A stretch of DNA of 15,909 nucleotides from Akkermansiaceae bacterium UBA5020. GTDB taxonomy: Bacteria; Verrucomicrobiota; Verrucomicrobiia; Verrucomicrobiales; DEV007. Location of the stretch: NCBI GenBank assembly GCA_002396885.1, contig DGXY01000077.1:1-15909 (forward strand), read 5' to 3'. Both the position numbers and the translations under genes were made by a program. This document shows positions 1 to 6,194 of this stretch, piece by piece. Numbering within the stretch: the first letter of the stretch is position 1; each line of letters opens with the position of its first letter. The notes under the pieces were generated by a model that saw only the letters and a list, made by a program, of their open reading frames with translations, was not told where the DNA came from and searched no databases.

Positions 1-10
1 ACTTCATGCC

Positions 11-94
11 ATCACGGAAACTCACGGAATCATGGAGTTCCGGCACCTTCGCGATGGCCTTCTCTCGTTCCGAGTTTTCCGTGTGTTCCGTAGG
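11..94. repeat. CACGGAA-type intergenic repeat, imperfect hairpin
   Basis: The left half carries CACGGAA units (14-20, 24-29) and the right half carries TTCCGTG/TTCCGT units (77-91), so the segment can fold back on itself. CGGAAACTC at 15-23 pairs with GAGTTTTCCG at 72-81 apart from one bulged base. The same unit composition recurs at 11983-12060 and near 13603-13634. From memory, such repeats are scattered between genes in planctomycete and verrucomicrobial genomes; I cannot count copies here. Confidence 0.55.
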
Positions 95-115
95 CCTCCA
101 CTCATTCGCTCGATG
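83..115 (-). repeat. 33-bp dispersed repeat, copy inverted relative to 13583-13615
   Basis: This stretch matches the reverse complement of 13583-13615 at 28 of 33 positions without gaps. The outer 14 bases (GTGTTCCGTAGGCC) and the last 10 bases (TCGCTCGATG) are identical; all differences lie in the central nine bases. It is intergenic and overlaps the end of the CACGGAA repeat. Confidence 0.6.
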
Positions 116-166
116 GTGAGCTGCCATCTCAGATTTTCAATTTCGTGGATTGCCCTGCGGAGAAAA

Positions 167-184
167 CTGCGACTAAAGTCGCAG
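167..184. repeat. perfect short palindrome upstream of rdgB
   Basis: CTGCGACT-AA-AGTCGCAG is an 8-bp inverted repeat with a 2-base centre, ending 20 nt before the chosen rdgB start. Its half CTGCGACTAAAG reappears in reverse complement at 6349-6360. It could be a small dispersed palindrome or an operator. Its position suggests that the reading frame upstream of 205 is not coding. Confidence 0.45.
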
Positions 185-204
185 TCTCATTCTTCCCTCA
201 ACCC

Positions 205-807
205 ATGACCGGCACCCTTCTCATCGCCACCCACAACGCCCACAAGACGGGCGAGATGCGCGCCATTCTCGCGGATCATTTCGAGACGATCACCGATCTC
301 ACCTCGCTGCCGGGCATGACGCCGCCGGAGGAGACGGGCACGACTTTCGCGGAGAATTCGGCGATCAAGGCCCTCGCCGCGAGCCGGGCCATGCCGGAGG
401 CCTTCGTCCTCGCCGACGATTCGGGACTCGAGGTCGATGCCCTCGGCGGCGCGCCCGGTGTGTATTCTTCACGCTATTCGGGCGATGACGCGACCGATGC
501 CTCGAATCGCGTCAAGCTCCTCGCCGAGCTCGCGAATCCCGATCTCGCTGGCGCCCCGCGCGCCGCCCGCTTTCGATGTGTCGTCACCATTGCCAAGGGC
601 GGCGAGGTCCTCGCTTCCTTCGACGGTGCGGTCGAGGGTCGCATCGCCGGGGCGGAGACCGGTACGGGCGGCTTCGGCTACGACTCGCTGTTCATTCCCG
701 ACGGCCACGAGGCCTCTTTCGGCGAACTGCCCGAGTCGGTGAAAAACGGCATGAGCCACCGCGCTCGGGCTCTGGAGAAGTTCCGCCGGTGGCTCGCCCG
801 GGATTGA
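205..807 (+). CDS. rdgB: RdgB/HAM1-family non-canonical purine NTP pyrophosphatase
   Basis: Cytoplasmic house-cleaning enzyme that hydrolyses dITP, XTP and ITP to the monophosphate plus pyrophosphate, keeping deaminated purines out of DNA and RNA. The 200-residue product has the usual family length and carries the family motifs in order: the N-terminal substrate-binding T9-x-N11-xx-K14, the acidic catalytic segment ADDSGLEVDALGG (70-82) followed by GVYSSRYSG (85-93), FGYDSLF (157-163), and SHRARAL (184-190) near the C terminus. I chose ATG 205 because the protein then starts directly with the first beta strand (TLLIATHN). The in-frame ATG at 145 would add 20 residues unlike the family, encoded across a palindrome. 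No Shine-Dalgarno sequence is visible. tyrS follows after 46 nt on the same strand. Identification is firm; the gene symbol rests on family membership. Confidence 0.93.
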   Translation: MTGTLLIATHNAHKTGEMRAILADHFETITDLTSLPGMTPPEETGTTFAENSAIKALAASRAMPEAFVLADDSGLEVDALGGAPGVYSSRYSGDDATDASNRVKLLAELANPDLAGAPRAARFRCVVTIAKGGEVLASFDGAVEGRIAGAETGTGGFGYDSLFIPDGHEASFGELPESVKNGMSHRARALEKFRRWLARD

Positions 808-853
808 CGAAACGGGCTCGGGCATGTTCCTTTCAGGCCCCTCTTTTTTGGTC

Positions 854-2029
854 ATGAAATCCCCCGCCGAACAACTCCAGCTTCTCACCCGCGGCACCGC
901 CCGCGTCCTCAGCGAGGGCGAACTGCTCAAAAAGCTCGAGCGCGGCGTGCCGCTGCGGGCCAAGCTCGGCGTCGACCCCACCTCGCCAGATCTGCACCTC
1001 GGTCACAGTGTCGTGTTGGAAAAACTTCGTCAGTTCCAGAAGCTGGGTCATCAGGCCGTGCTCATCATCGGGGACTTCACCGCCCAGATCGGCGATCCCA
1101 CGGGACGCTCGAAGACTCGTCCCCCGCTCTCTCGCGAAGAGATTCTCGCCAACGCCCAGACCTACACCGAGCAGGCCTTCCGCATCCTCGACCGGGCCAA
1201 AACCGAGGTCGTCTTCAACGGCGAGTGGTTCAACAAAATGTCCTTCTCCGAGGTGATCCAGTTGAACGCTCGCGTCACGATGCAGCAGATGTTGCAACGC
1301 GAGGATTTCAAGAACCGCATCGCGAACGATCAGGAAGTGCGGCTCCACGAGATCCAATACCCCATCGTGCAGGGGTGGGACTCCGTCGTCGTCCGGGCCG
1401 ATGTCGAGCTCGGGGGCACCGACCAGCTCTTCAACATCCTCGTCGGCCGCGATCTCCAGAAAACCGAAGGCATGGAGCCCCAGGTGGTGATGTGCTTGCC
1501 CATCCTCGAGGGACTCGACGGGGTCCAGAAGATGAGCAAGAGCCTCCACAACTACGTCGGCATCTCCGAGGCGCCCGGCGAGATGTTCGGCAAACTCATG
1601 AGCATCTCGGACGAGCTCATGGCGCGCTACTCCGTTTTGTTGCTCGGTCAGGAAATCGATCCCTCGGTTCACCCGATGGAGTCGAAGAAGTCCCTCGCCG
1701 CCGCCCTCGTCGCCCGCTACCACTCCGACGCGGAGGCCACCGCCGCGCGTGAAAACTGGGAAGCGATGTTCAGCCGCAAGGACCTCGCCTCGATCGAGCT
1801 GCCCGAGTTCCGCGTGGGTGAGCGCCGCGATCTCCTCGGCGTCGTCGGCGAGGCCTACGAGACCATTTTCTCCGAACCGAAGTCGGGTTCCGACGTGCGC
1901 CGCCTCATCCAGCAGGGCAGCGTGCAGCTCGACAGCGAAAAGCTCACCGATCCCAAGGCCGAGCCGGTCTGGACGGCCGGACAGGTCCTGAAGCTCGACA
2001 AAAAACGCAGCGTCCGGATCGCGGAATAG
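854..2029 (+). CDS. tyrS: tyrosyl-tRNA synthetase (TyrRS)
   Basis: Cytoplasmic class I aminoacyl-tRNA synthetase that activates tyrosine with ATP and charges tRNA-Tyr. The 391-residue product shows the HIGH signature as HLGH (48-51) in PDLHLGHSVV, the tyrosine-pocket stretch around VELGGTDQLFN (184-194), and the KMSKS loop exactly conserved at 226-230. A C-terminal S4-like RNA-binding region (about 343-391) contains LIQQGSVQLD. Length and motif spacing fit the roughly 400-residue bacterial TyrRS branch, often called TyrZ or type 2, rather than the E. coli type; this is judged by eye. ATG 854 is preferred over the in-frame ATG 824, which would add ten residues before the normal N terminus. No Shine-Dalgarno sequence is visible upstream. 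A TTGACG hexamer overlaps the rdgB stop at 804-809, but no convincing -10 follows. Confidence 0.96.
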   Translation: MKSPAEQLQLLTRGTARVLSEGELLKKLERGVPLRAKLGVDPTSPDLHLGHSVVLEKLRQFQKLGHQAVLIIGDFTAQIGDPTGRSKTRPPLSREEILANAQTYTEQAFRILDRAKTEVVFNGEWFNKMSFSEVIQLNARVTMQQMLQREDFKNRIANDQEVRLHEIQYPIVQGWDSVVVRADVELGGTDQLFNILVGRDLQKTEGMEPQVVMCLPILEGLDGVQKMSKSLHNYVGISEAPGEMFGKLMSISDELMARYSVLLLGQEIDPSVHPMESKKSLAAALVARYHSDAEATAARENWEAMFSRKDLASIELPEFRVGERRDLLGVVGEAYETIFSEPKSGSDVRRLIQQGSVQLDSEKLTDPKAEPVWTAGQVLKLDKKRSVRIAE

Positions 2030-2055
2030 ACCTTCGCGCGCCGACTGCCTACACT
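2027..2055 (+). promoter_or_regulatory. possible leaderless promoter for the ACT-domain gene
   Basis: TAGACC (2027-2032) and TACACT (2050-2055) are separated by 17 nt and each match four of six sigma-70 consensus bases. The start codon at 2063 lies 8 nt after the -10, so transcription would begin at or next to the ATG. The -35 overlaps the tyrS stop codon. This is a motif match only. Confidence 0.35.
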
Positions 2056-2062
2056 CGCGTCC

Positions 2063-2587
2063 ATGCAGACCTCCGTCATCGTGAGTGTGATCGGTCCCGA
2101 TCGTCCGGGCCTGATCGGACGCCTTTCTTCCGTCATTGTCCAGGCCGGAGGCAACTGGGAGGGCAGCCGCATGCTGCGCCTCGCGGGACAGTTCGCCGGG
2201 ATCGTTCAGGTCGTCGTTAACGACTCCGCCCTCCCTGAACTCGAAGCCGCACTCTCCGAACTCGAGGAGGGCGGCCTGCAGTCGCGCCTCCACCGGGCGG
2301 GAAATCCGGCCGAGGAAATCGTCAGCGGACGTCTCTATGATCTCGAAGTGGTCGGGCAGGACCGCCAGGGCATTGTCAGCGCGATCGCCGGAGCCCTCGC
2401 CCGACTTGGTGTGAACGTCCTCGAACTGGCGACCGACTGCGGTGAGGCCCCCTGGTCGGGCGAGCGCCTTTTCAAAACCCACGCCCGTCTCCACGCCCCC
2501 GATTCCCTCGATCCGGGAGCGTTGCGCGAAGCGGTCGAAGAGATCGCGCACGATCTGATGGTGGAGTTGAATGTGGCGGAGGGGTGA
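2063..2587 (+). CDS. tandem ACT-domain protein, GcvR-like regulator
   Basis: Predicted cytoplasmic small-ligand-binding regulatory protein of 174 residues made of two ACT domains. ACT1 spans about 5-75 and opens with VSVIGPDRPGLIGRLSSVI; ACT2 spans about 93-168 and opens with LEVVGQDRQGIVSAIAGAL. Both begin with the G-x-D-R-x-G-(L/I)-(I/V) turn typical of amino-acid-binding ACT domains. The two-domain layout without an enzyme domain is that of GcvR, which in E. coli antagonises GcvA at the glycine-cleavage operon. No gcvA or gcv gene is visible here, so the target is unknown and I give no symbol. It starts 33 nt after tyrS behind a possible leaderless promoter. A doubtful short frame overlaps its stop by 4 nt. 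Confidence 0.82.
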   Translation: MQTSVIVSVIGPDRPGLIGRLSSVIVQAGGNWEGSRMLRLAGQFAGIVQVVVNDSALPELEAALSELEEGGLQSRLHRAGNPAEEIVSGRLYDLEVVGQDRQGIVSAIAGALARLGVNVLELATDCGEAPWSGERLFKTHARLHAPDSLDPGALREAVEEIAHDLMVELNVAEG

Positions 2588-2709
2588 GTTCCCGTGATAA
2601 GGGTCGAAACCAAGGCGAGATCAACCAGTGGTTCGGCCGTGAGGATCACACGAAGGTGACGGCGGAGGCGTGGGAGTTTTTCGATCCCCTGGCAAAAAGG
2701 CCAAATTGA
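2584..2709 (+). CDS. possible 41-residue small protein of unknown function
   Basis: A GTG-initiated frame overlaps the upstream stop codon in a GTGA arrangement and runs 41 codons to TGA at 2707. The product is hydrophilic, with a central GEINQWFGRED stretch and three tryptophan or phenylalanine-rich segments. Third positions of the central codons are mostly G or C, as in neighbouring real genes. Against it, the GGAGG-like run (2578-2582) lies almost touching the GTG, the last codons are AT-rich, and I recognise no family. It may be a real coupled small protein, a remnant of a longer gene, or chance. Confidence 0.25.
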   Translation: MSSRDKGRNQGEINQWFGREDHTKVTAEAWEFFDPLAKRPN

Positions 2710-2735
2710 GCGAAGTTTTTTGAATTTTCCATAAT
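2706..2735 (+). promoter_or_regulatory. possible sigma-70-type promoter for the protease gene
   Basis: TTGAGC (2706-2711) and CATAAT (2730-2735) are separated by 18 nt; the -10 matches five of six and the -35 four of six consensus bases. The stretch from 2695 to 2740 is notably AT-rich for this genome. A start near 2742 would leave a leader of roughly 37 nt that contains the inverted repeat at 2747-2767. It would be the main promoter of the six-gene middle cluster. Confidence 0.4.
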
Positions 2736-2746
2736 TCAGATCGTCC

Positions 2747-2767
2747 GAATCGTTGAACCCACGATTC
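2747..2767. promoter_or_regulatory. inverted repeat in the leader, operator or RNA hairpin
   Basis: GAATCGT and ACGATTC are perfect 7-base inverted arms separated by 7 bases. The repeat starts about 5 nt after the likely transcription start and ends 11 nt before the protease ATG. It could be bound by a dimeric regulator or fold in the mRNA leader. Confidence 0.35.
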
Positions 2768-2778
2768 CAAAACCGCTC

Positions 2779-4476
2779 ATGAAATCCGCTTGTTTTGCTG
2801 GTGGAGTCCTTCTCTGGTCGATCAGCCTGCTTCCTGCCCAAAACCTCCCACCCCGCGTCGATCTCCGTCAGTGGCAGACGCCGGTGCGGAATCAAGGCTC
2901 TCAGGGAAGCTGCTTCATCCACGCGAACGTCGCGGCAATGGAGGCGGCCTACAAAAGGCAAGGATATGGCGACCTTAATCTCGCCGAGGAGTTTTCGTAT
3001 TACATGGGGCCCCTGCTCTGGCTGAAAACAAAGGCCTACAACGAAACAGGCCACCGCACCGCCCAGCTCCGAGTGCCTCCCCTGCCCGAGCGCGAGTGCG
3101 GCCTGCCCTTTTTCGATTTTGCCCCCGAGAGCGGCCACCTCGACAGCAACAAGGGCAGCTTTCCGGTTCTGAATCTCCCAATCCCGACCGAGCAGGATTT
3201 CCCCCAGGACGCGAGCCGTTACGAGGTGCCCTTTCGAAAGGAAGATCCGCAATGGAACCGCCAGCGTGTCGTGAACAACCACCTCCTCGAATCTCGCCGA
3301 CTCCCGCGCTCCGGTCTCACCGCGCCCCTCTACTATCAGATCGAGAAGATCACCTTTCTGCCGCGTGAGGATGCCGTGAACCCGGCGGCGATCGAGGCCG
3401 TGCTCGCGCGTGGCATCGAAGTGGCGTGGGATTTCAAGATGCAGGGCGATATCTCCGGTCCGGTCTGGCATTTCTCGGAGCCGAAGAACGACCAAGGTTC
3501 CGCGCACCGCATGCTGATCGTCGGCTACGACCGCACCGATCCGTCCAATCCCCATTTCCTCGTGAAGAACAGCTGGGGCATAGAGGACACCCGGATCGGC
3601 TACGACTACCTCGTCTATGGCGAATGGGCCTCCTACATTGAGTCGGTGCGCCCTCCTCGACCGATGCCCGAACTCCGCTGGATCGGTCGCTGGGAAGTGG
3701 AGTTTGGACAGATGCCGGGCCAGCTCGACCTCACTCACGTGCCCTCGCTCTTCCAGCAGTTTTTCGATACCGACGGGGAGAAAAGCGATCGCGGAGAACC
3801 CCTCTTCGACCGTCGTCTCGGCACGCTCTTTGTCCGGGGTGAAGAGGACGGCCCGGCCTTTCGTGTGAATGGAACAATGAAGCCGGACGGCCTCGAGCTT
3901 TACCTGAATCTCTCGAAGCCCGACCTCGCTTTCGATGAACGTAGCGGCGAGCGCATCGAACTGCGCGAGACCGGAACCGGCCTCCTCGAAGGCGTCATCC
4001 ACTACGCGGATGGCAGCACTTCTCCGGCGCGGGCAAGGCTCGTCGAGGTCGGGAGCGTTGCCCCGGCGGCACCCGCTCCAACCACCACCACGAGTGGAAA
4101 GATGGACGCGCCCCCATCGACGATGACCGCCGACGCCTCACTCGTCTCGCGCTTCGATCTCGCCCGCGCGCGCGTCACGAAGGAAACGGACATCGGCAAC
4201 GCCCTCTCCGCGCCACAAGCCTGCGCCGATGGGAAAGGTTGGTTTCAGCCGCACGAGAATGGCGACCTTTTCCATTGGCCCGGTGGCGAGCCCGTCGCGA
4301 TCTACGGAGACATTCGCGCCCTCTGGCGGGACGAGGGGGCCGAACGGAGCCGCCTCGGCTATCCCGTCACCGACGAGCTCGACGGAGGTCTCGGACGCCG
4401 TCTCAGCAAGTTCGAACACGGCGTGATCTGGTGGCATCCCGAGCGCGGCTCCTGGATCGAGATGGCGGCGCCGTAA
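2779..4476 (+). CDS. exported papain-fold (C1-like) cysteine protease with C-terminal LGFP-type region
   Basis: Predicted secreted peptidase of 565 residues. Residues 1-20 form a signal peptide, probably cleaved after LPA. The C1-like core spans about 25-290: oxyanion Gln39 and nucleophile Cys45 in NQGSQGSCFIHAN, His243 in SAHRMLIVGYD, and Asn264 in VKNSWG. All catalytic positions are present. Classical papains read QGxCGSCW around the nucleophile; here the first cysteine is Gln and the tryptophan is Phe, so the usual disulfide is lost. About 110 residues separate the two halves of the core, more than in papain. After a middle region (300-425) and a Pro/Thr-rich linker (about 428-450), residues 485-560 resemble LGFP repeats (SRLGYPVTDE, KFEHGVIWWHP), which elsewhere occur in cell-wall-associated proteins. 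It is the first gene of the cluster. Protease fold is clear; substrate unknown. Confidence 0.85.
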   Translation: MKSACFAGGVLLWSISLLPAQNLPPRVDLRQWQTPVRNQGSQGSCFIHANVAAMEAAYKRQGYGDLNLAEEFSYYMGPLLWLKTKAYNETGHRTAQLRVPPLPERECGLPFFDFAPESGHLDSNKGSFPVLNLPIPTEQDFPQDASRYEVPFRKEDPQWNRQRVVNNHLLESRRLPRSGLTAPLYYQIEKITFLPREDAVNPAAIEAVLARGIEVAWDFKMQGDISGPVWHFSEPKNDQGSAHRMLIVGYDRTDPSNPHFLVKNSWGIEDTRIGYDYLVYGEWASYIESVRPPRPMPELRWIGRWEVEFGQMPGQLDLTHVPSLFQQFFDTDGEKSDRGEPLFDRRLGTLFVRGEEDGPAFRVNGTMKPDGLELYLNLSKPDLAFDERSGERIELRETGTGLLEGVIHYADGSTSPARARLVEVGSVAPAAPAPTTTTSGKMDAPPSTMTADASLVSRFDLARARVTKETDIGNALSAPQACADGKGWFQPHENGDLFHWPGGEPVAIYGDIRALWRDEGAERSRLGYPVTDELDGGLGRRLSKFEHGVIWWHPERGSWIEMAAP

Positions 4477-4487
4477 GACGTTACGTC
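4477..4487. promoter_or_regulatory. 11-bp palindrome directly after the protease stop codon
   Basis: GACGT-T-ACGTC begins at the first base after the TAA stop. It is too short to be a terminator and has no T-tract. A binding site or chance are both possible. Confidence 0.15.
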
Positions 4488-4516
4488 ACGCGAATGTGGA
4501 CGGGACATCGCGCCGC

Positions 4517-4537
4517 TTTCCCGCTTGAATCGGGAAA
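4517..4537 (+). promoter_or_regulatory. hairpin covering the ribosome-binding region of the hydrolase fusion gene
   Basis: TTTCCCG and CGGGAAA are perfect 7-base arms around a 7-base loop, the same 7-7-7 geometry as at 2747-2767 but a different sequence. The 3' arm ends 4 nt before ATG 4542 and contains the only purine-rich stretch (GGGAAAAG) that could bind the ribosome. In RNA the hairpin could mask initiation. Confidence 0.35.
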
Positions 4538-4541
4538 AGCC

Positions 4542-6194
4542 ATGAAACCCGCCCGCTCCCTCCGCCATTCCGTCATTGGTCTCCTGAGCCTCACGGTCCT
4601 TTCCACGATCGCCGCCGAGACGCCGCTGACCTTTCAGCTCCAGACGAGATCCCGCGCCGGAGTCGCCACGACTTCGAAGGAATCGTGGTTGCCCTCGCGC
4701 ACCGCGATCATCGTCTGTGACATGTGGGACCTGCACCACTGCAGAAACGCCGTCGTCCGCGAGGGCGAGATGGCCCCGCGCATGAACGAGGTCCTCGAAA
4801 AGGCCCGCGCCGCGGGAGTCCTCATCATTCACGCCCCGAGTAGTTGCATGAAAGCCTACGAGGACACTCCGGCCCGGGAACGCGCGATCTCCGCGCCCCC
4901 CGCCGCGTGGATCCCGAACCAGATCGGCGATTGGTGCAAACAGATCCCGACCGAAGAGGCTGCCATCTATCCTATTGACCAGAGCGACGGCGGCGAGGAC
5001 GACGATCCTGACGAACACGCCAAATGGGCCGCGGAGCTCGCGGCGAAGGGGCTGAATCCGAAAGCCCCGTGGACGAAGCAGATCGAAGTCCTCCGCATCG
5101 ACCAAGAGAAAGACGCGATCAGCGACTCCGGCGTCGAGATCTGGAACCTCCTCGAATCGCGCGACATCGACCACGTTATCCTCATGGGCGTGCACGTGAA
5201 TATGTGCGTGGCGGGACGGCCCTTCGGGCTCCGGCAGATGGCGAAGAACGGAAAGAACGTCGCCCTCATGCGCGACCTCACGGACGCCATGTACAATCCA
5301 AAGCGCTGGCCCTTCGTCAGCCACGTGCGCGGCACCGAGCTCTTCATTGAGCATGTCGAAAAACACGTCAGCCCGACGATCACCTCCGATCAGATCCTCG
5401 GAGATGGAAAACCCTTCGCCTTCAGCGACGCCACCGCCGGTCCGAAGCGCCTTCAGATTCTCCTCATCGGCGACAGCACGACCGAGGCGAGCGTTCCAAA
5501 GAAACTGGCTCCTGATGAACCACAGTTCGAGGATCATGTCCGCATCCTCCTCGCGACCGAGCCCGACCTGCCGCCCACCGATGTCTACAACGAAGGCGTC
5601 AGCGGCGAATACATCCGGCGTCTCCTCGACAGCGGCCGCTACGACAAGGACATCGCCACCAAACCGAAGGCCGACTACATCTTCATCCGCTACGGACTCA
5701 ACGACGCCTCGAAGCGCGAGAAGTTCGCCGAGAACTTTCCCAAGGATTTCCGCGAGCTGCTCGGCCGTCTCAAGCAGGATCACCCCGATGCCGTCCTCAT
5801 CGCCATGACCGCGATCCCCTACTCGACGATCAACAACCACGCCGAGGTGAATGCTCTCATCACCCGCATCGCCACCGAGGAGAAGCTGCCCCTCTTCGAC
5901 ATCGCTCCCCGCTACCTCGCCGAGCTCGAGAAGGGTCCCGATATGCTGAACTACCGCCGCTACGCGCTCTCCAAGGTGCCCGAGGCGCTTCGTCCCCTCG
6001 CCACGCCCTACGTGCAGCCGGGCGCCGATCCGCAGATCGTCGTGCTGGATAACCGACTCGACGCGTTTTTTGGTCACCTTCCCGGCTGGTTCGGCGATCG
6101 TCATCCGACCCTCGCAGGCTACAATGTGATCGCGAGTGAGACCGCAAAATGGCTCACTCCGATGATTCGGGAGAATCATGTCACGGCGCAGTGA
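4542..6194 (+). CDS. exported isochorismatase-like / SGNH hydrolase fusion
   Basis: Predicted secreted two-domain hydrolase of 550 residues, with a signal peptide at 1-25 (cleavage near IAA-ET). Domain 1 (about 50-275) has the isochorismatase-like cysteine hydrolase pattern: Asp60 in IIVCDMWD, a candidate Lys190 in RIDQEKDAI, and nucleophile Cys222 in GVHVNMCVAGRP. Domain 2 (about 303-545) is SGNH/GDSL-like: block I LLIGDST with Ser312, an intermediate Gly in EGVSGE, block III YGLND with Asn387, and DRHP with Asp519 and His521. The last motif is D-x-H rather than the common D-x-x-H. Such SGNH enzymes often deacylate carbohydrates; the cysteine hydrolase substrate cannot be predicted. ATG 4542 is chosen because it gives a normal signal peptide; the frame is open back to 4239 only inside the protease gene. 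The next gene overlaps its end by 17 nt. Fusion is firm, reaction uncertain. Confidence 0.85.
   Translation: MKPARSLRHSVIGLLSLTVLSTIAAETPLTFQLQTRSRAGVATTSKESWLPSRTAIIVCDMWDLHHCRNAVVREGEMAPRMNEVLEKARAAGVLIIHAPSSCMKAYEDTPARERAISAPPAAWIPNQIGDWCKQIPTEEAAIYPIDQSDGGEDDDPDEHAKWAAELAAKGLNPKAPWTKQIEVLRIDQEKDAISDSGVEIWNLLESRDIDHVILMGVHVNMCVAGRPFGLRQMAKNGKNVALMRDLTDAMYNPKRWPFVSHVRGTELFIEHVEKHVSPTITSDQILGDGKPFAFSDATAGPKRLQILLIGDSTTEASVPKKLAPDEPQFEDHVRILLATEPDLPPTDVYNEGVSGEYIRRLLDSGRYDKDIATKPKADYIFIRYGLNDASKREKFAENFPKDFRELLGRLKQDHPDAVLIAMTAIPYSTINNHAEVNALITRIATEEKLPLFDIAPRYLAELEKGPDMLNYRRYALSKVPEALRPLATPYVQPGADPQIVVLDNRLDAFFGHLPGWFGDRHPTLAGYNVIASETAKWLTPMIRENHVTAQ
6169..6173 (+). promoter_or_regulatory. 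Shine-Dalgarno-like GGGAG before the kinase start
   Basis: GGGAG lies 4 nt before ATG 6178, inside the preceding gene. It is one of the few such motifs at a start codon in this window and is the main reason to choose 6178 for the kinase. It implies translational coupling with the upstream hydrolase. Confidence 0.4.

Noticed and set aside
833..2551. Antisense frame of 572 codons opposite tyrS and the ACT gene
   Set aside because: It is the complement of two clearly identified genes, has no recognisable domain, and is rich in Asp, Glu, His and Arg as expected from reading high-GC genes backwards.
2335..4002. Antisense frame of 555 codons opposite the protease gene
   Set aside because: It spans three unrelated sense features and shows no motif; third-position GC bias explains its openness.
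4239..4541. N-terminal extension of the hydrolase fusion by 101 codons
   Set aside because: It lies mostly inside the protease gene in another frame, is Arg-rich, and would bury the signal peptide that starts at 4542.
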